From: Siphonodentalium dalli
Taxonomy: Eukaryota; Mollusca; Scaphopoda; Gadilida; Siphonodentaliidae
Length of the DNA: 64,000 nucleotides
NCBI GenBank assembly: GCA_032622095.1
Contig: CP136068.1
Span: 8,965,314-9,029,313 of the forward strand
Direction: 5' to 3'
In this document: positions 47,740 to 59,441 of the stretch, piece by piece
Numbering within the stretch: position 1 is the stretch's first letter
Layout: each line of letters begins with the position of its first letter
Program-made: the position numbers and the translations under genes
Notes under the pieces: generated by a model
What the model saw: the letters and a program-made list of their open reading frames with translations, nothing else
Databases searched by the model: none
Told to the model about the DNA's origin: nothing

Positions 47740-48751
47740 GGATATTATGAATTATTGTACTGTCTCGAATAATCGCCTATTCAATGTATCGCTATTTTGG
47801 GGTATGCCAAAGAGAATATCTTTAATACTGGTGATGATCACTTTGTGCTCATCTAGTCGTGTCCACATACGGTTTCTTGCATCTGTATAGAAAGGACATT
47901 CGAAGAAAATATGGCTTGCGTCTTCACATTGGTTACCACAGGAGCAACACGGGCTTGAGGAGATGTACTTTTTGAATTTATCGAAGTTGAGATCAGTGAA
48001 GTTGTTTCGGAGACTACATTGCAAAATATTTGATGTTCTCCAGCCGGCATTGTAGTAAGAAGGGGGTCTTATTGATGTCTCTTCAATGCGGCGTAAATTA
48101 TTATACATATTAGCAAGTATTTCGTCCTTGGTTGGTTCTGATGTGGAGTCTGTAAGTTTTTTTCTGCATCAGTTGTTCTTTTGCACGATACATTCCATTC
48201 ACCAATCATAGTTGGGAGGAAACTTGATATTTAAAGTGAGTTGTGCTCATGAAATAGCTGACGTATCGTAACGGGTTTCTAATGGAGTATCGACTTGATT
48301 CCCCAACGGTAAGAGGCAAAAGTTTCGTTATATAAGGAGGGGCCTTATTGCCCAATATGTTATGCCACATGCGCGTTTTGTGTAATTTACGTCTTTCGTT
48401 GGGGAGAGGCCATCCAAGTTCACCCAGCACTCTCGAGTATGATGCAGATCGGGTCAGGCCAGTTATTATTTTACCACCGTCGATATATAGACGGTCGAGC
48501 TTCTGGAGGAGGCAATCAGGGGCGTTATCCCAAAGTATGTCACCTTATTCCATTATTGGGAGTACATTGAACATTATCTCGATCGTCTGTCGGTTTACAT
48601 GGAATTTAATCTTCCTGAGTTGTGACAATCTGCTGGCAACTCTTTTGCAAATAGTATTGATTTGGGTGTCCCAATGTAGATTTGATTGGATAGAAACGCC
48701 AAGATGGGTGTGAAAATTTACTTGCTGAATCGTATCGTTGTCGATATATAT

Positions 48752-49683
48752 CTAAATCGAGGGAATTGTCAGAGGGGTCAGGGAAAATACCATAGACTTT
48801 GTTTTTTCTGCATTAAATGTTACCATCCATTGTTTTGACCATCGATTCACTCTTTCAAGGTCATCATAGAGTTCGCGAGCACAATCATCGGGTGACGGTT
48901 GGGCACTAAAGAAGCAGGTATCATCCGCATACATTCGAGTGAGTGATTGAATAGTTGTTGCGAGGTCGTTAATATAAGTCAAAAATAGAAAGGGCCCGAG
49001 GATATATCCTTGTGGAACACCTGCCGAGATCGTCTGATAGCCAGAGAAAGTGATTCCTATTTGAACGCGCTGTGATCTATTAGAGAGATAAATGTTCATC
49101 CATTTGTGAATATTCCCAGTTACTCCGTTTTGCTCCAACTTGAATAACAACCCCCTGTGCCAGACTCTCTCAAATGCTTTGGAAATATCGCAGAAAATTG
49201 CAGACGTATTTAACTTCTCATCGAGTGCCTGGCACAGGGTGTGGTCTATCTCAAGTAGCTGAAAAGTGGTTATGTGGCCTGGTATAAATCCTGATTGGTA
49301 TTGGAATAGTATATTGTTCTTAATGAAATAAGCGGATAAATATTTCAGTACTATTTTCTCCAGGAGCTTGCTGACACATGGAAGTAGAGATATAGGGCGA
49401 TAGTTTTTGCAGTTGGATGTGTCGTTTTTCTTATAAATAGGAATGTCATTTGCTAGCTTCCATTTTTTAGGAAATGCGCACGAGTCCAGAGATATCCTAA
49501 ACAGAATTCTGAGAGGGATGGCAATAGCTGGGCTAGTTTCCTGCAGCATTCTAACTGTGATGCCGTCATGGCCTGACGCTTTGTTTGGTTTCATACTTTT
49601 ATTTGCCGAAGTGATGTCGTCAAGAGTGAAGTCAATTTCAGTTATCGTATCATTACATCTTTGTGTGAACACCAGGATTGAGT
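48752..49683 (-). pseudogene. RT domain with intact catalytic box
   Basis: 310 codons open: NKASGHDGITVRML (RT1), KNYRPISLLPCVSKLLEKIV (RT2), SAIFCDISKAFERVWHRGL (first catalytic Asp), SAGVPQGYILGPFLFLTYIN, RMYADDTCFF (catalytic YADD) and NAEKTKSMVF (thumb side). Length and order match CR1/Jockey-type RT. Better preserved than the copy at 24.8-25.4 kb. The element as a whole cannot move because of truncation and the insert. Confidence 0.9.
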
Positions 49684-51158
49684 TAGGGCTTCACGGTATT
49701 CCCCTTCACAATACCGACTACGATATTTGATGAAATACCGCGGTATGACTAAATACGGTCAAGAATAATTTCCAAACATTTTGCTAGTCAAAGATCCTTT
49801 TGAACATGTAGTACGCAATTCAATATTTGAATATATTTACATAATAAGTGTGATCATCACTAAATCCAGCATTCCGATTGGTCTTCGCCCACGTGGTTAG
49901 TTGCAATTATTTCTCGGTGAATGCGCAACAGCTAATAACTGCAGCCTCATAACAACATCGACACGTCATTGGGTTTGGAAAGACGAACGCGTAATGTTTT
50001 GGGCGTATTTGGACTCGCGCAGGATTGACTTAATAAATCATCGGGTTTCAATATAAAGAGAAATTGTTCCTGTTAACTTTTGCCAAGGGTGCTATGGGGT
50101 ATTTTGGGCTGGTTTTGTCACGATACACTTTTCGATTTAAATACATTTACAAAAGTGGCTTTTTCGCTAAATGTATATAAATATAAGGATTAACTGTCAT
50201 GTGGACTGTTTTTATGGAGATGTAACCGTGAGGTAAGTGGTCATAACTTGTGTAAAACCCGAAGGGTTTTACATACAAGTTATGACCACTTACCTCACGG
50301 TTACATCTCCATAAAAACAGTCCACATGACAGTTAATCCTTATGTGAATGTAGAGTCACGCCGACACAAGCAAATAGGACAACGAAATGCATGTCACTTG
50401 TGATCATAACAATGTGGGTGGTCCTACTGACGTACGTAGCTTAAACAATATCAACCATTTAATTCACAATTTTTATTTCATAACAAAGCAAATTCAACGC
50501 TCTAAAATAACGACATCACTGAACTGACATGTTTATCCGAACAAAGTTCACCACTACAGTAAGTAGTCCAATGAGTCTACATTTTTGCTGCGAGAAAAGA
50601 CAAAATATTAACATTATCTGGCTTCAGACAAGAACGCTTCGGTGCAACTATCTGTCCCGACTTACCGAAGAAGCGTTCAGAAGGCACAAGTGTGACACAT
50701 TTATATACAGAGATATATATGTTCGCGCGAATTCGGACAACGTTGTATAGTTTGCATTTCGTAATTTTTATGGTTGGTGATCATGGTCTAATGATTGCTT
50801 CGTGTGCACTACTTTGAGCTGCATATGAGACGACTATAAACACACACCCATTAGCATACGTGTTGACAGTCCCTTTGATAGGAATGCTTTTAACACTTTC
50901 TTCAGTTTTGCTCTTGGCGTCCTGTCTGGCTGGTTATCTCGTATCGCTGATTCTCGTTTCGTCTCGCTGGTTCTCTTTCATTACTTACAAGCACGAGTTA
51001 TTGCCTCGGAATATATTAAATTTGTTGACGTTTGCTGTCGTAAAACCGACTAAATACGATATACGATATACCGACTCTTCCAGTAATCCTATACCGACTA
51101 CACGGTATTAAATATAAAACCGCGGTATGACTAAATACCGAAAAACCGTGAAGCCCTA
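49684..51158. mobile_element. hAT-like element, 1475 bp, in a retroelement
   Basis: Ends TAGGGCTTCACGGTATT at the left; the inverted right end starts TAGGGCTTCACGGTTTTTC. Exact 8-bp duplication GATTGAGT (49676-49683; 51159-51166). Subterminal CGGTATGACTAAATA words occur at both ends. No transposase frame recognised; an open 73-codon stretch (50529-50750) is unassigned. Contains the perfect hairpin 50183-50343. Excision with one duplication would rejoin the surrounding frame. Confidence 0.85.
50183..50343. repeat. 161-bp perfect hairpin, copy 2
   Basis: Same hairpin as 44281-44441 in the same orientation. Arm changes relative to copy 1 (AACGGTG to AACCGTG, GTGGACATA to GTGGTCATA) are matched in the opposite arm (CACCGTT to CACGGTT, TATGTCCAC to TATGACCAC). 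Confidence 0.85.
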
Positions 51159-51166
51159 GATTGAGT

Positions 51167-51651
51167 TGGCAACGAAGGCATTATTAAGCATCGATGCTTT
51201 GGCTTGATCGTCAGTTTCAAGATTGCCATTATAATCGATGAGAGGTGGGATAGCGTCTTTATGTTTGTTTTGCATAATTTCGTTTATGCTATGCCAAAAA
51301 TATTTTGGGGAAAGTTGGTCTTTGACAGTATTCTGGAGATGTTCCTCGTATTTGGGCCCTTGCATACTTTTTCATATTGTTGACTGTGTTTCGTACTTTT
51401 TTGAATTTCGCCCAGTCTAAGTCCTTTTTGGATTTTATAGCAATCTTACGTAACCTGTCTCTTCTTCGAATCATCGATCGTATATCTGATGTGAACCATT
51501 GTTTGTCTTTGGACCTGATCAATATTTTAGATTGAGGAACAGTTTGATCCATAATGTCAAGGAATTTCGAAGTAAAAATTTCAGTCGCTGTGTCTATATC
51601 AGGTGCTATTTCGATAGAGCGTAACCTTTCTGGGTCGCGGATGAGCTCCAT
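51167..51651 (-). pseudogene. Retroelement linker upstream of RT
   Basis: Two overlapping frames: 51651-51289 (DQTVPQSKILIRSKDKQWFT, SDIRSMIRRRDRLRK) and 51365-51159 (LSPKYFWHSINEIMQNKHKD, LNNAFVANSI). This is the PWFT..I...I..RDRL...A pattern between endonuclease and RT. A frameshift near 51300-51360 separates the two. Confidence 0.75.
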
Positions 51652-51780
51652 TGCTTGTTCATAGTTCGCGACCTGAGTTCCAATCTATTCTAAGTGCGTT
51701 TTTTATGATTTTGGGAAAATCAATTTTCAAAGTTTGCATTGCCGTCACAACTGAAATGTATGGTTTACAGTGGAAAACTT

Positions 51781-53150
51781 CACATCGTTGGATTCCTTAA
51801 TGTCTTAGGTATTAATTTTTATCAAGAATAATCCACATAAGACTGTTATATCTCTTAAATTTTGAGAAATGTAGAACTAGGGTGTGAAATTTAGCACTTG
51901 GCGCAAAATAGAACTAAATACTTGTTGTTGAACATGCAAATGACAATTCAGACCTTAACTCTATTTTAGGGCAAGGTTGTCCCATGTTCCAAAAAATATG
52001 TCATTTTGGAACTTAGGACAACTAAGAGTTAAACTATACACTCTATTCACCAGAATAACAAATTGGTTTTCGACACTTCTGGAAGCCACATTTGTCCCAA
52101 GTACACTACTTTGATCATGTTGGTTCACATTATGATGCATTTAAATGAGTACCAACATCACTGTAAATACAATGCTACTCGAGAGATGGACTTTACACAT
52201 CGTGCAGACCATAATAATGTATTGCATCAGCATTGGTAGGAAATTAGTTCATGTATACTCACCAAAGTTTGTAATCTACCAGACGGAGCTGTCCTACCTG
52301 CGTATTGGAAATTAGCAATATATAATATGATCGTACGTGACACGCAATGGAGCAACCAAGGTGATCATCAACTTCAATAGTATATTACTTATAGGATGTT
52401 ACGTATCGGTACTACCTGTGCTACACCACTCGGAGAGATGCGTATATCATCATTCAATAAAACCATGTTAGAACGTGGATTGAGATATTCGTATATAGTC
52501 ACCAATAGCCGGGTTACTACCCTGGTACCTGACATTGCCCACCTTGTGAACTATTCAAACCCAACATTAAATTGCTGAATTATTCTGCCACCCCTCCCAC
52601 TACAAATATAATAGTCACATCAGTAAAAACTGCCATAAATAGAAATAGTATTATATTATACACAAACTTTGTTCGTATACCAATCAAAAATATCGCATAA
52701 ATGACAGCATGTTATTGTCATGTTAGTACTCTGTTATGTAAACAAACACCATGTTATGTGAACAAACAGTACATGTACATGTACGTAATGAGTATGCGAT
52801 AAGCAAAACATTCAACACTGAGTAGACCCCCAAAATCTTTTTTTAGAAATGCCACTGTCAAGTTATTTACAACTTAATTACTATCGCTAATCTAATCGCT
52901 AAAGATTTCGGTGTTGAATGGGTCACCATGAATCACTCTCGATCTAAACAATCGCCACAGTGTTGAGTGTTTTGCGTATCGCTCACTATTTACGTGCTGT
53001 TTATAAGCAAATGCTTGGCTTGTGCAAAGTGTGTTTTGTGGAAAATAACGCATTCATTATATTCTTTGGAAATGTTCTTAATTTGCTAATTGTTCTAAAT
53101 TATAACTTACTAACGGTAGCTGATGTGCCCGACTTTTTATCGTTGAAAAG
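51781..53150. other. Mostly non-coding; contains one coding-like stretch
   Basis: Unique-looking AT-rich sequence except for the open stretch at 52240-52578 listed separately and ACATGTACATGT words near 52770. Confidence 0.35.
52240..52578 (+). pseudogene. Unrecognised coding-like stretch with one TAG
   Basis: One frame reads EISSCILTKVCNLPDGAVLP, AYWKLAIYNMIVRDTQWSNQ, GDHQLQ, stop (TAG), YITYRMLRIGTTCATPLGEM and on to NC and TGA. About 112 sense codons are broken by a single TAG, with varied residue use. I do not recognise the family. It could be a decayed exon or a transposon fragment, or chance. Confidence 0.25.
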
Positions 53151-53159
53151 TGTTAGGAT

Positions 53160-53450
53160 CAAGAAAAAAACTATTGTTCGATCGGTCCAGAAACATGCCT
53201 ACATGTACATGTATGTATATGAACATAATTGCAAGCACACGGTCGCACGTGAAATTGGACCCGCCCATATTGTTCTTGGGATCAATAGGCTTACATACAT
53301 GTAACAAATTTGAGTCAGGTCAGTCGGGGTCCAGAAACATGCCTATATGAGCGTACAAGGTCAAGGACATGGTCGCGCGTGAAATTGGACACATCAATAT
53401 TGTTCCCTGGATCAATGTAGACTTACATACCAAATCTAAGTCGGATCGGT
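53160..53450. repeat. Two-copy tandem repeat of about 160 bp
   Basis: GGTC(C)AGAAACATGCCTA..., then GGTCGC(A/G)CGTGAAATTGGAC, ...ATATTGTTC, GATCAAT occurs at about 53170-53320 and 53328-53450. A CACA-rich stretch follows. Confidence 0.65.
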
Positions 53451-53454
53451 CTAG

Positions 53455-54845
53455 CATTTTTCAAGTATATAACACATATAGAATACACACACATGCACAC
53501 ACACAGATAGACAGAGTGACAGACAGAAGTTCCAAAATGTATAATAGATAACGAAGGCCTCCCATGCATTAAATTTCCACAGATACATGTATAAGGAGAA
53601 CCAAGTTGATTTTCATGCCTGCAAACCAGAATTTCCAGATACACATGCATTGTGGTGAAACCGCGGAAAACGCAGTCTTGGAGCGGTAACCTTACCGGGG
53701 TGTTGGGAGGTTACCGCAGTATAATACTGCAATATTACTTGGGTGACACCACATTAAAGGTTGTCAAATACTTGAAGTATAGTTGTATATACTATACTAC
53801 CGGTAATATCCCCGTCGTTACCTGGGTATTAAGGATAGCAGTAGATTGTTTCGTCTTTGAAATTGACTGAATTTATTTCAGGATTTCCATACATGTACAT
53901 GTGCCGGTACATGTATCATGCACAGTGTGTGGCAACTGCAATTCCTTTGCAATATAAGAAATAGGCTAGCATATGTCGCTTGTCTCTGTTGGCAAAGCAG
54001 GGGATGGAAACATAATACAGGCACATTTTGGCCACGACCCCTATGATCTTTCCACCTACGATTTTTCATTTTGACTCATGATCTTGTCATCAGCGTGGAA
54101 ATACCGGTACTCCACAAGTTATCTGTAGATATTTCAGTGCAGGAACCTTCCAGTTATAGATGCACTGGTCCAGGTTCTACCACAGTCAAGTAACTTTATA
54201 ATCCTGTGGTGACTCTAGTAGCTTTCTTTAATCTGCACACGTCGAGGTTTGTACACGGGTCAGCCATTAATGTCCGCACATGATCGGATAGCGTACTTCA
54301 CCCATAACAACATACATGTACCTAGACATGTGGGGAAGTCGGCATTTTGCATCGGATCTTTATTCAGTGATCTCGACTGAGACTTTTCAGCCTGACAAAC
54401 TCGGTATCATACCGATTTCTGATTTTTGTCATAATACCCTGTCCAGTTTGCGATTCCCGGTCCACTAACACGAAAGACCAGTATGCTACTTCTCGGGTAC
54501 TGACTTCCCTTTTACGATTCAAATTGAATTGCTGTTATGTGAATGCCGCGTTAAGGTTACCGCTTCAAAACCATGATGTATCTGGGATTTAAAGCAAAAT
54601 TTCAAACAGTAATGCCCCAGTAAACAGTAAACACGTTACTAAAAATCATCTGCACTTTTTGTGAATGTGACATGATTGGTCTTCATAGTAATCTTCCATC
54701 TTAGTACCCCACAATGTAGCATGCTGTGAACTTTACGCAATTGCACAAATTTGTTGATATGGTTTCAGCTGTCAAATTACCGTATAAACTCCACCAATTG
54801 CCTCTAGTGTGTGTCAGGTAACATCAAATGCCGTGATTCTCCTTT
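53455..54845. other. No gene seen
   Basis: Contains a CA microsatellite (53475-53505) and the inverted words GGTAACCTTACC near 53690. Short frames have no motif. Confidence 0.3.
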
Positions 54846-54849
54846 GTAC

Positions 54850-55140
54850 TGTTAAAAAAAATCAGATCAAACCCATACCTGTATTCGAATTATATCTGTA
54901 TTTTGGGCTGAAACTCACATACCAATTTTGATTTAAGATACTAGTATTTTTTTGTTGTTATTGCAGCATGCGTGAATTCTAATTCGAAGAAGGGCCATAA
55001 CTCCACAATAAAAAAACTTGGATCATACCCATATTTTAACTCGATCTGTATTTTGGGCTGAGAAACAGATATACAAAATTTGGTTCTGATCGAATAAATT
55101 TTTATTTGAGTTATCGCACCATGCATAAAGTGTCTACCGG
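54850..55140. repeat. Two-copy repeat ending in a GACGGACG-type motif
   Basis: Units at about 54880-54990 and 55020-55135 share ATCTGTATTTTGGGCTGA, ACAGATATAC/ACTCACATACCAA and TTATTGCA/TTATCGCACCATGC words and end near ACCGGACGGACGACG. GACGGACGG-ended repeats of this kind are common in mollusc genomes (from memory). Confidence 0.5.
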
Positions 55141-55483
55141 ACGGACGACGAGTGGTCAATTCGGACATCGACAATATGTGTACCATACTATGGTACGGGT
55201 ACACATTAACATAGAAATAAATTAATCAATCAATACATTCAATAGGGACAAAGACTGTGTCAAAATAAACCAATATAAAATGAGACATATCAGATGAAAG
55301 AATCAGGAATGTTGGGAAGTGTTATTTTTTAACTACAGAAATCCATGCAAGTGAATGAGAAGAAACCTGGAGATATAATAAAATAATGATTAATTGAAAA
55401 ATACATGTACATCCAATTAAGATTTTTAGAACTGAATGGGAGAGTCCACTGAATCATGAATGGGTTACAGCTCCACTGCTATG

Positions 55484-56843
55484 CAGTGTTCACGCTGTCG
55501 GTAGCCAAATTAGCCAATGGCTAATCTTTTTCGAATTTGGCTAATAAAAATTTCATTTGGCTAAACTTTTGGCTAAACTTTTTTTACCCCAAATGGAGAC
55601 TGAAAGCATGGAGTCAGAAAGCTAATTCATAAAAGCGCTCAATAGATCGACATTCAAGACGAAGTTAGGTGACGAAAGTATTTCATTAATTTCGTACTTA
55701 TGAAATATCGTTCCGTAACAGCAAAAGGTAAGCTCTAACATTTAGTGTACAGTAAACATATTTTTATTTCCAAATCTAACATAAATTTTGGCAAGTGGGT
55801 TTTCAATTCTGTGATGTGAACGATCTAGTCCGAAAATATCGAAAGTGGGAATATATTGCCGACTGTACAAAGGGAAACCCGATCGTGGACAGTACAAAGG
55901 GAAACCCGATCGACAACTCTATCAACCAAGCGATCACACAGTGATATGCAATCATCTTTAGTTTTCACAAGACGGACATTCAAAGACGCATGGACATTAA
56001 ACCGACCGTGGTTGAATCATGACAATGTGAAGAAAGCAATATTTTGTAAAGTGTGCATTGACGCTGGTATATAAGCAATTTGTTCGTAACAGGCTGTTTT
56101 AATCTGGAGAAAAATTACGTCATTCTGCACAAAATAGCAAAAGGTTATTATTTTACATTTAATCCCCTAATCCCCCATTGTCTGTCTGGTCACTCACGGG
56201 ACTCCCGCACAATGCATGTTTATGATGACATTGTATTTATGTCGGTCGAGGTTAATGAGCACCAAGTGTAAGACAATAGCTTAATCAGCCAAATGTGAAT
56301 CACCACAGATATTTTGTGGCTATTTGTCGTCAATACCGATACGGACAAAATAATATGCATGCTTTTATGACAGATTGTAATTTGATAATGGCGTAACAAT
56401 ATTAAGTTATTAGTTTCCAGATGTCACTTAGATATTTTCGCAAGGATAAATATTTAATGATTTAAAAAAAGATACTGATATAAAACCAAAAAATAATGAC
56501 ATTAAGAAGGACAATCCCGGGTTACCCCCCCCCCCCCCCCCCCCCCCCCCCCCACAATCACTCTTTCACATAAAGATTAATAAATTTTTAATAAATGATA
56601 TATATAAAAATACTTCTAGTTCATAAAAATTATTTAAATTATTGTGTATTTTACCTGTGTCTGTTAGATTTCACGTTTTAGTCATTAATTGTGAACCGAC
56701 CAGAAAACGATGATTTAATTTGGCCAAAGTTTTTTTTAATTTGGCCAAAAAACATTTGGCTAAAGTTTTTTTCATTTGGCTAATAAAATTTTCATTTGGC
56801 TAAACTTTTGGCTAAAGTTTTTTTCAGTCCAGCGTGAACACTG
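55484..56843. mobile_element. hAT-like element, 1360 bp, exact 8-bp duplication
   Basis: Ends CAGTGTTCACGCTG and its exact inverse. Duplication CTGCTATG at 55476-55483 and 56844-56851. Subterminal TTGGCTAAA/TTTGGCTAAT words at both ends (55505-55580; 56720-56820). A 29-base C run lies at 56525-56553. Contains a transposase N-terminal frame (55856-56074), so it is an internally deleted copy. Sister family of 40314-41235. Confidence 0.9.
55856..56074 (+). pseudogene. hAT transposase N-terminal zinc-finger fragment
   Basis: 72 codons. The latter half, RRTFKDAWTLNRPWLNHDNV, then KKAIFCKVCIDAGI, matches the TTF/BED-type start of many hAT transposases (F...W....PWL.......FC..C..AG), the part that binds element ends. 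The frame stops right after the first CxxC; the second half of the finger and the catalytic domain are missing. A 28-bp duplication lies near its start (GTACAAAGGGAAACCCGATC twice). Confidence 0.65.
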
Positions 56844-56999
56844 CTGCTATGTGGCTAAAATAACTCTAAATCAATAAGACAACATTATCACTGTTCTCAC
56901 TATTGCAGTTAAATTAAGCTTGTACGGTACATGTATTACTGTAATTAATAGTAAGCTACTTGGGTTATTATCAAATATGTTCAATTCTTAGTTGACCTA

Positions 57000-57325
57000 G
57001 AGGCCGATCGTCATCGGCAAATTTTAACTCATTCCTTTGTGATAGTAAATTACTATAATCGGAATCATAAATGAGAGTTTTGATGCTGAATGATAGAGTA
57101 TACTGTTATGTACTAAGATAGACAAATGTATATAACACAGATTATTGGAATTTATGGGTCACTTGCATTTGTATATAAGAGAATGCACTGGTACGTGATA
57201 TGTAATGCTGCACCACCACAGCCTTGGGTTAAATGTGAAAAGGTGACCCGGACATTTAATACTTGGGTTGAGAGAATCCAATTTAAGTTTACAATGATAA
57301 TGTATCAAATTCTACCAACAACAGC
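57000..57325. repeat. Dispersed repeat, copy of 38530-38855
   Basis: Colinear direct copy (GAGGCCGATC.TC.TCGGCAAAT, GAGTATACTGTTATGTACTA, GGTAATGC-like, TGACCCGGACAT, ACAATGATAATGTATCAAAT). Here one segment reads TGTATATAAGAGAATGCACT, like a hairpin arm of the TTAA-MITE. Confidence 0.7.
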
Positions 57326-57369
57326 CAACAACAATTATAATTTCCTGAATGAGTACATGTATATCTGAG

Positions 57370-58320
57370 AGAATACTGACCCCGAAATATGATTTCAAAG
57401 GCACAGGTACTGTATGGTTTATTATGGGTAATGTTGGTGTTGGGTCTGTTGCTTGCACTTAAATTCCACTGAGCAGCTCAAACTTTTGCGAATCTGCCTA
57501 TATACAATGTACATGTAGATGCACACTTTTCCAAAAACACTATACATGTAAGTGCTCGTCTGAAATACACATAATGGGTTACATGTACCATACATGGCCA
57601 AATTAAAGTTAAAAATACCAACTCTGAGCCCAAAACCACTTCATTGGGCCCCATATACATGTATGTTTTGTTGATTGCCTGCCTATATTTCTAAAGTCAA
57701 ATGTTGGATAATCTGCAGAATGAGTACAGTCTGAAAGAACACTAACTCTGAAATATCACGGCACGGTTCTGTATGCTTTTTGGGCTGGCTGTTTGTCCTT
57801 AAATCCTGCAGAGGAGCCCAAACTTTTAAAAGTTTGTTTGTATTGATGCTGACATCCAAAAGCACTTAGAGTGCTGGAGCTAAACACGAACATTGTATAA
57901 TGTGTTACAGGGCCCAATAATGCAAGTTAAAGTTACATGTGTACCAATTTGAATATTAAGAAACACAAATATTCACCTCCTCACTGAACCCAACATCCCT
58001 TTCAGATCACCAAATTGTTTTTGTTCAGTGTCTGTCTATATTATAAAGTCAAATGTGGAATCATTTTCAGAATAAGTAGAGTCTGATTATTTCATAGGCA
58101 CAGGTGCTGTATGGTTTTATCATGGGTGCGGTGGTTGTTGGGCCAGCTCCATGCCCTTAAATCCCAATCAGGAGCCCATATTTAGAAAATCTTTTATATA
58201 CATGTAGATGCATACCTATCCAAAAACACATAAAGTACATGTACATGTAAACACATTAAATTTGTTACTGGGGCCAATTCAAGTTAAAATTAAATATTTT
58301 GGGTATTGCCTTACCCTTAA
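57370..58320. repeat. Three diverged tandem units of about 310-340 bp
   Basis: Units start near 57400, 57760 and 58095 with GGCACAGGTACTGTATGGTT-like words, then CTTAAAT.CC, GAGC.C.AA.CTTTT, TACATGTAGATGCA, CAAAAACACT, and CCAATT.AAGTTAAA. ACATGTACATGTA words are frequent. Confidence 0.65.
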
Positions 58321-58781
58321 ACTATATACTGGGGTCGTATTCACCGAGTGGGTTTATTTTATAAACCAGGTAGTTTAATTGATAGTGGCTGAACGCACAA
58401 GGTGTCTTCGGTATAGCGTTAACGATTCGTGCTATCGATGATGTCATTGACCCAATTTACAAATTACAATTTGTGATGGGGTGACGTGACACTACACAAA
58501 GATTCAAATGGAAAGGAGTACATGAAAATTAATGAAAGGCAAACATAAACGAGAACAGGGGCCGACATTAGAAATGTTCGTGAATTATCAGCCCGAATGT
58601 ATTCCACGGGAATAGAAAATGATCGAAATCCCAAATATATATATAAACTATTGGCATCAAAGAGGCCAGCTGATTATAAGAATGATAGTGACCCATTTTT
58701 TATTGCGACAAGAACAGTTCCCGTCACAAAACCTACCGACTTGTGGTTCAAAAAGCAACGTGATGTGATAATGATGGGTCA
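58321..58781. other. No gene seen
   Basis: Unremarkable sequence up to the TTAA element. The 62-codon frame at 58597-58785 has no motif. Confidence 0.3.
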
Positions 58782-59180
58782 TTAACCCTTTACCCAACAA
58801 ACCGGCCAAAACCGGCCAAATAAAGCTTCAACAGCCTAATATATCTTCGGTCTGTCTCAATAGAACCATACAAATATGGATATCATTGGAACCGGCTCCT
58901 TGACCACATTGTGGTAATTACAGTTATGCCCTGTGCCAATGCATTATCTTATATATGCGAGTCGACCATAGGTCGCCTCGCATATATAAGAGAATGCATT
59001 GGCCTAAAAAAAAAAAAATTTAACACTTTTTACCATTTTTTCTTACATTCTTTAACAATTTTATAATTTGTAATGTGTTAAGCCAATGCATTCTCTTATA
59101 TATGCGAGGCGACCTATGGTCGACTCGCATATATAAGAGAATGCATTGGCACAGGGCCGTTCTGTTGGGTAAAGGGTTAA
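58782..59180. mobile_element. piggyBac-like MITE with two hairpins, copy C
   Basis: TTAA at 58782-58785 and 59177-59180. TTAACCCTTTACCCAACAAA at the left, inverse TTAACCCTTTACCCAACAGA at the right. Same orientation as copy A. Both hairpins intact (58936-59003; 59082-59151). Confidence 0.85.
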
Positions 59181-59441
59181 AACGTTTATATATATTTTAA
59201 ACTGTATAATGAACGTAGTCAAAGATATGAATTATTCCAGACGGTAGTCTTACGGTCACTTATATTGCTATAGACAACACATTGTCCATTTTGGGCCCAT
59301 ACATGCATTCAGCACAAACAGCAGATAATTCAGCATTTGAAGTGCAACCTTCAGATATATTCAACAAACGCAAAGAACTTTTTTGCAAGCTGTCGCAAAT
59401 CTGCATTTCGCACAAACGACATGAAACACATGGTGTTGTGT

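Larger units (their letters stand above)
47740..51780 (-). mobile_element. 5'-truncated CR1/Jockey-type retrotransposon with hAT-like insert
   Basis: On the - strand: linker (51651-51167), RT (49683-48752), post-RT tail (48430-48206 with RRKLHKTRMWHNILGNKAPP; 48108-47752 with CSCGNQCEDASHIFFECPFY). A hAT-like element (49684-51158) sits between FVANSI and the RT start. Upstream of 51700 frames decay with no endonuclease, which is the usual 5' truncation of target-primed insertions. The post-RT part has frameshifts. Confidence 0.85.

Noticed and set aside
47740-51780. Joining the 45-47 kb endonuclease piece with this RT as one element
   Set aside because: Order on the - strand would be linker-RT-tail and then endonuclease, which is wrong. 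The endonuclease piece is enclosed by its own inverted ends.
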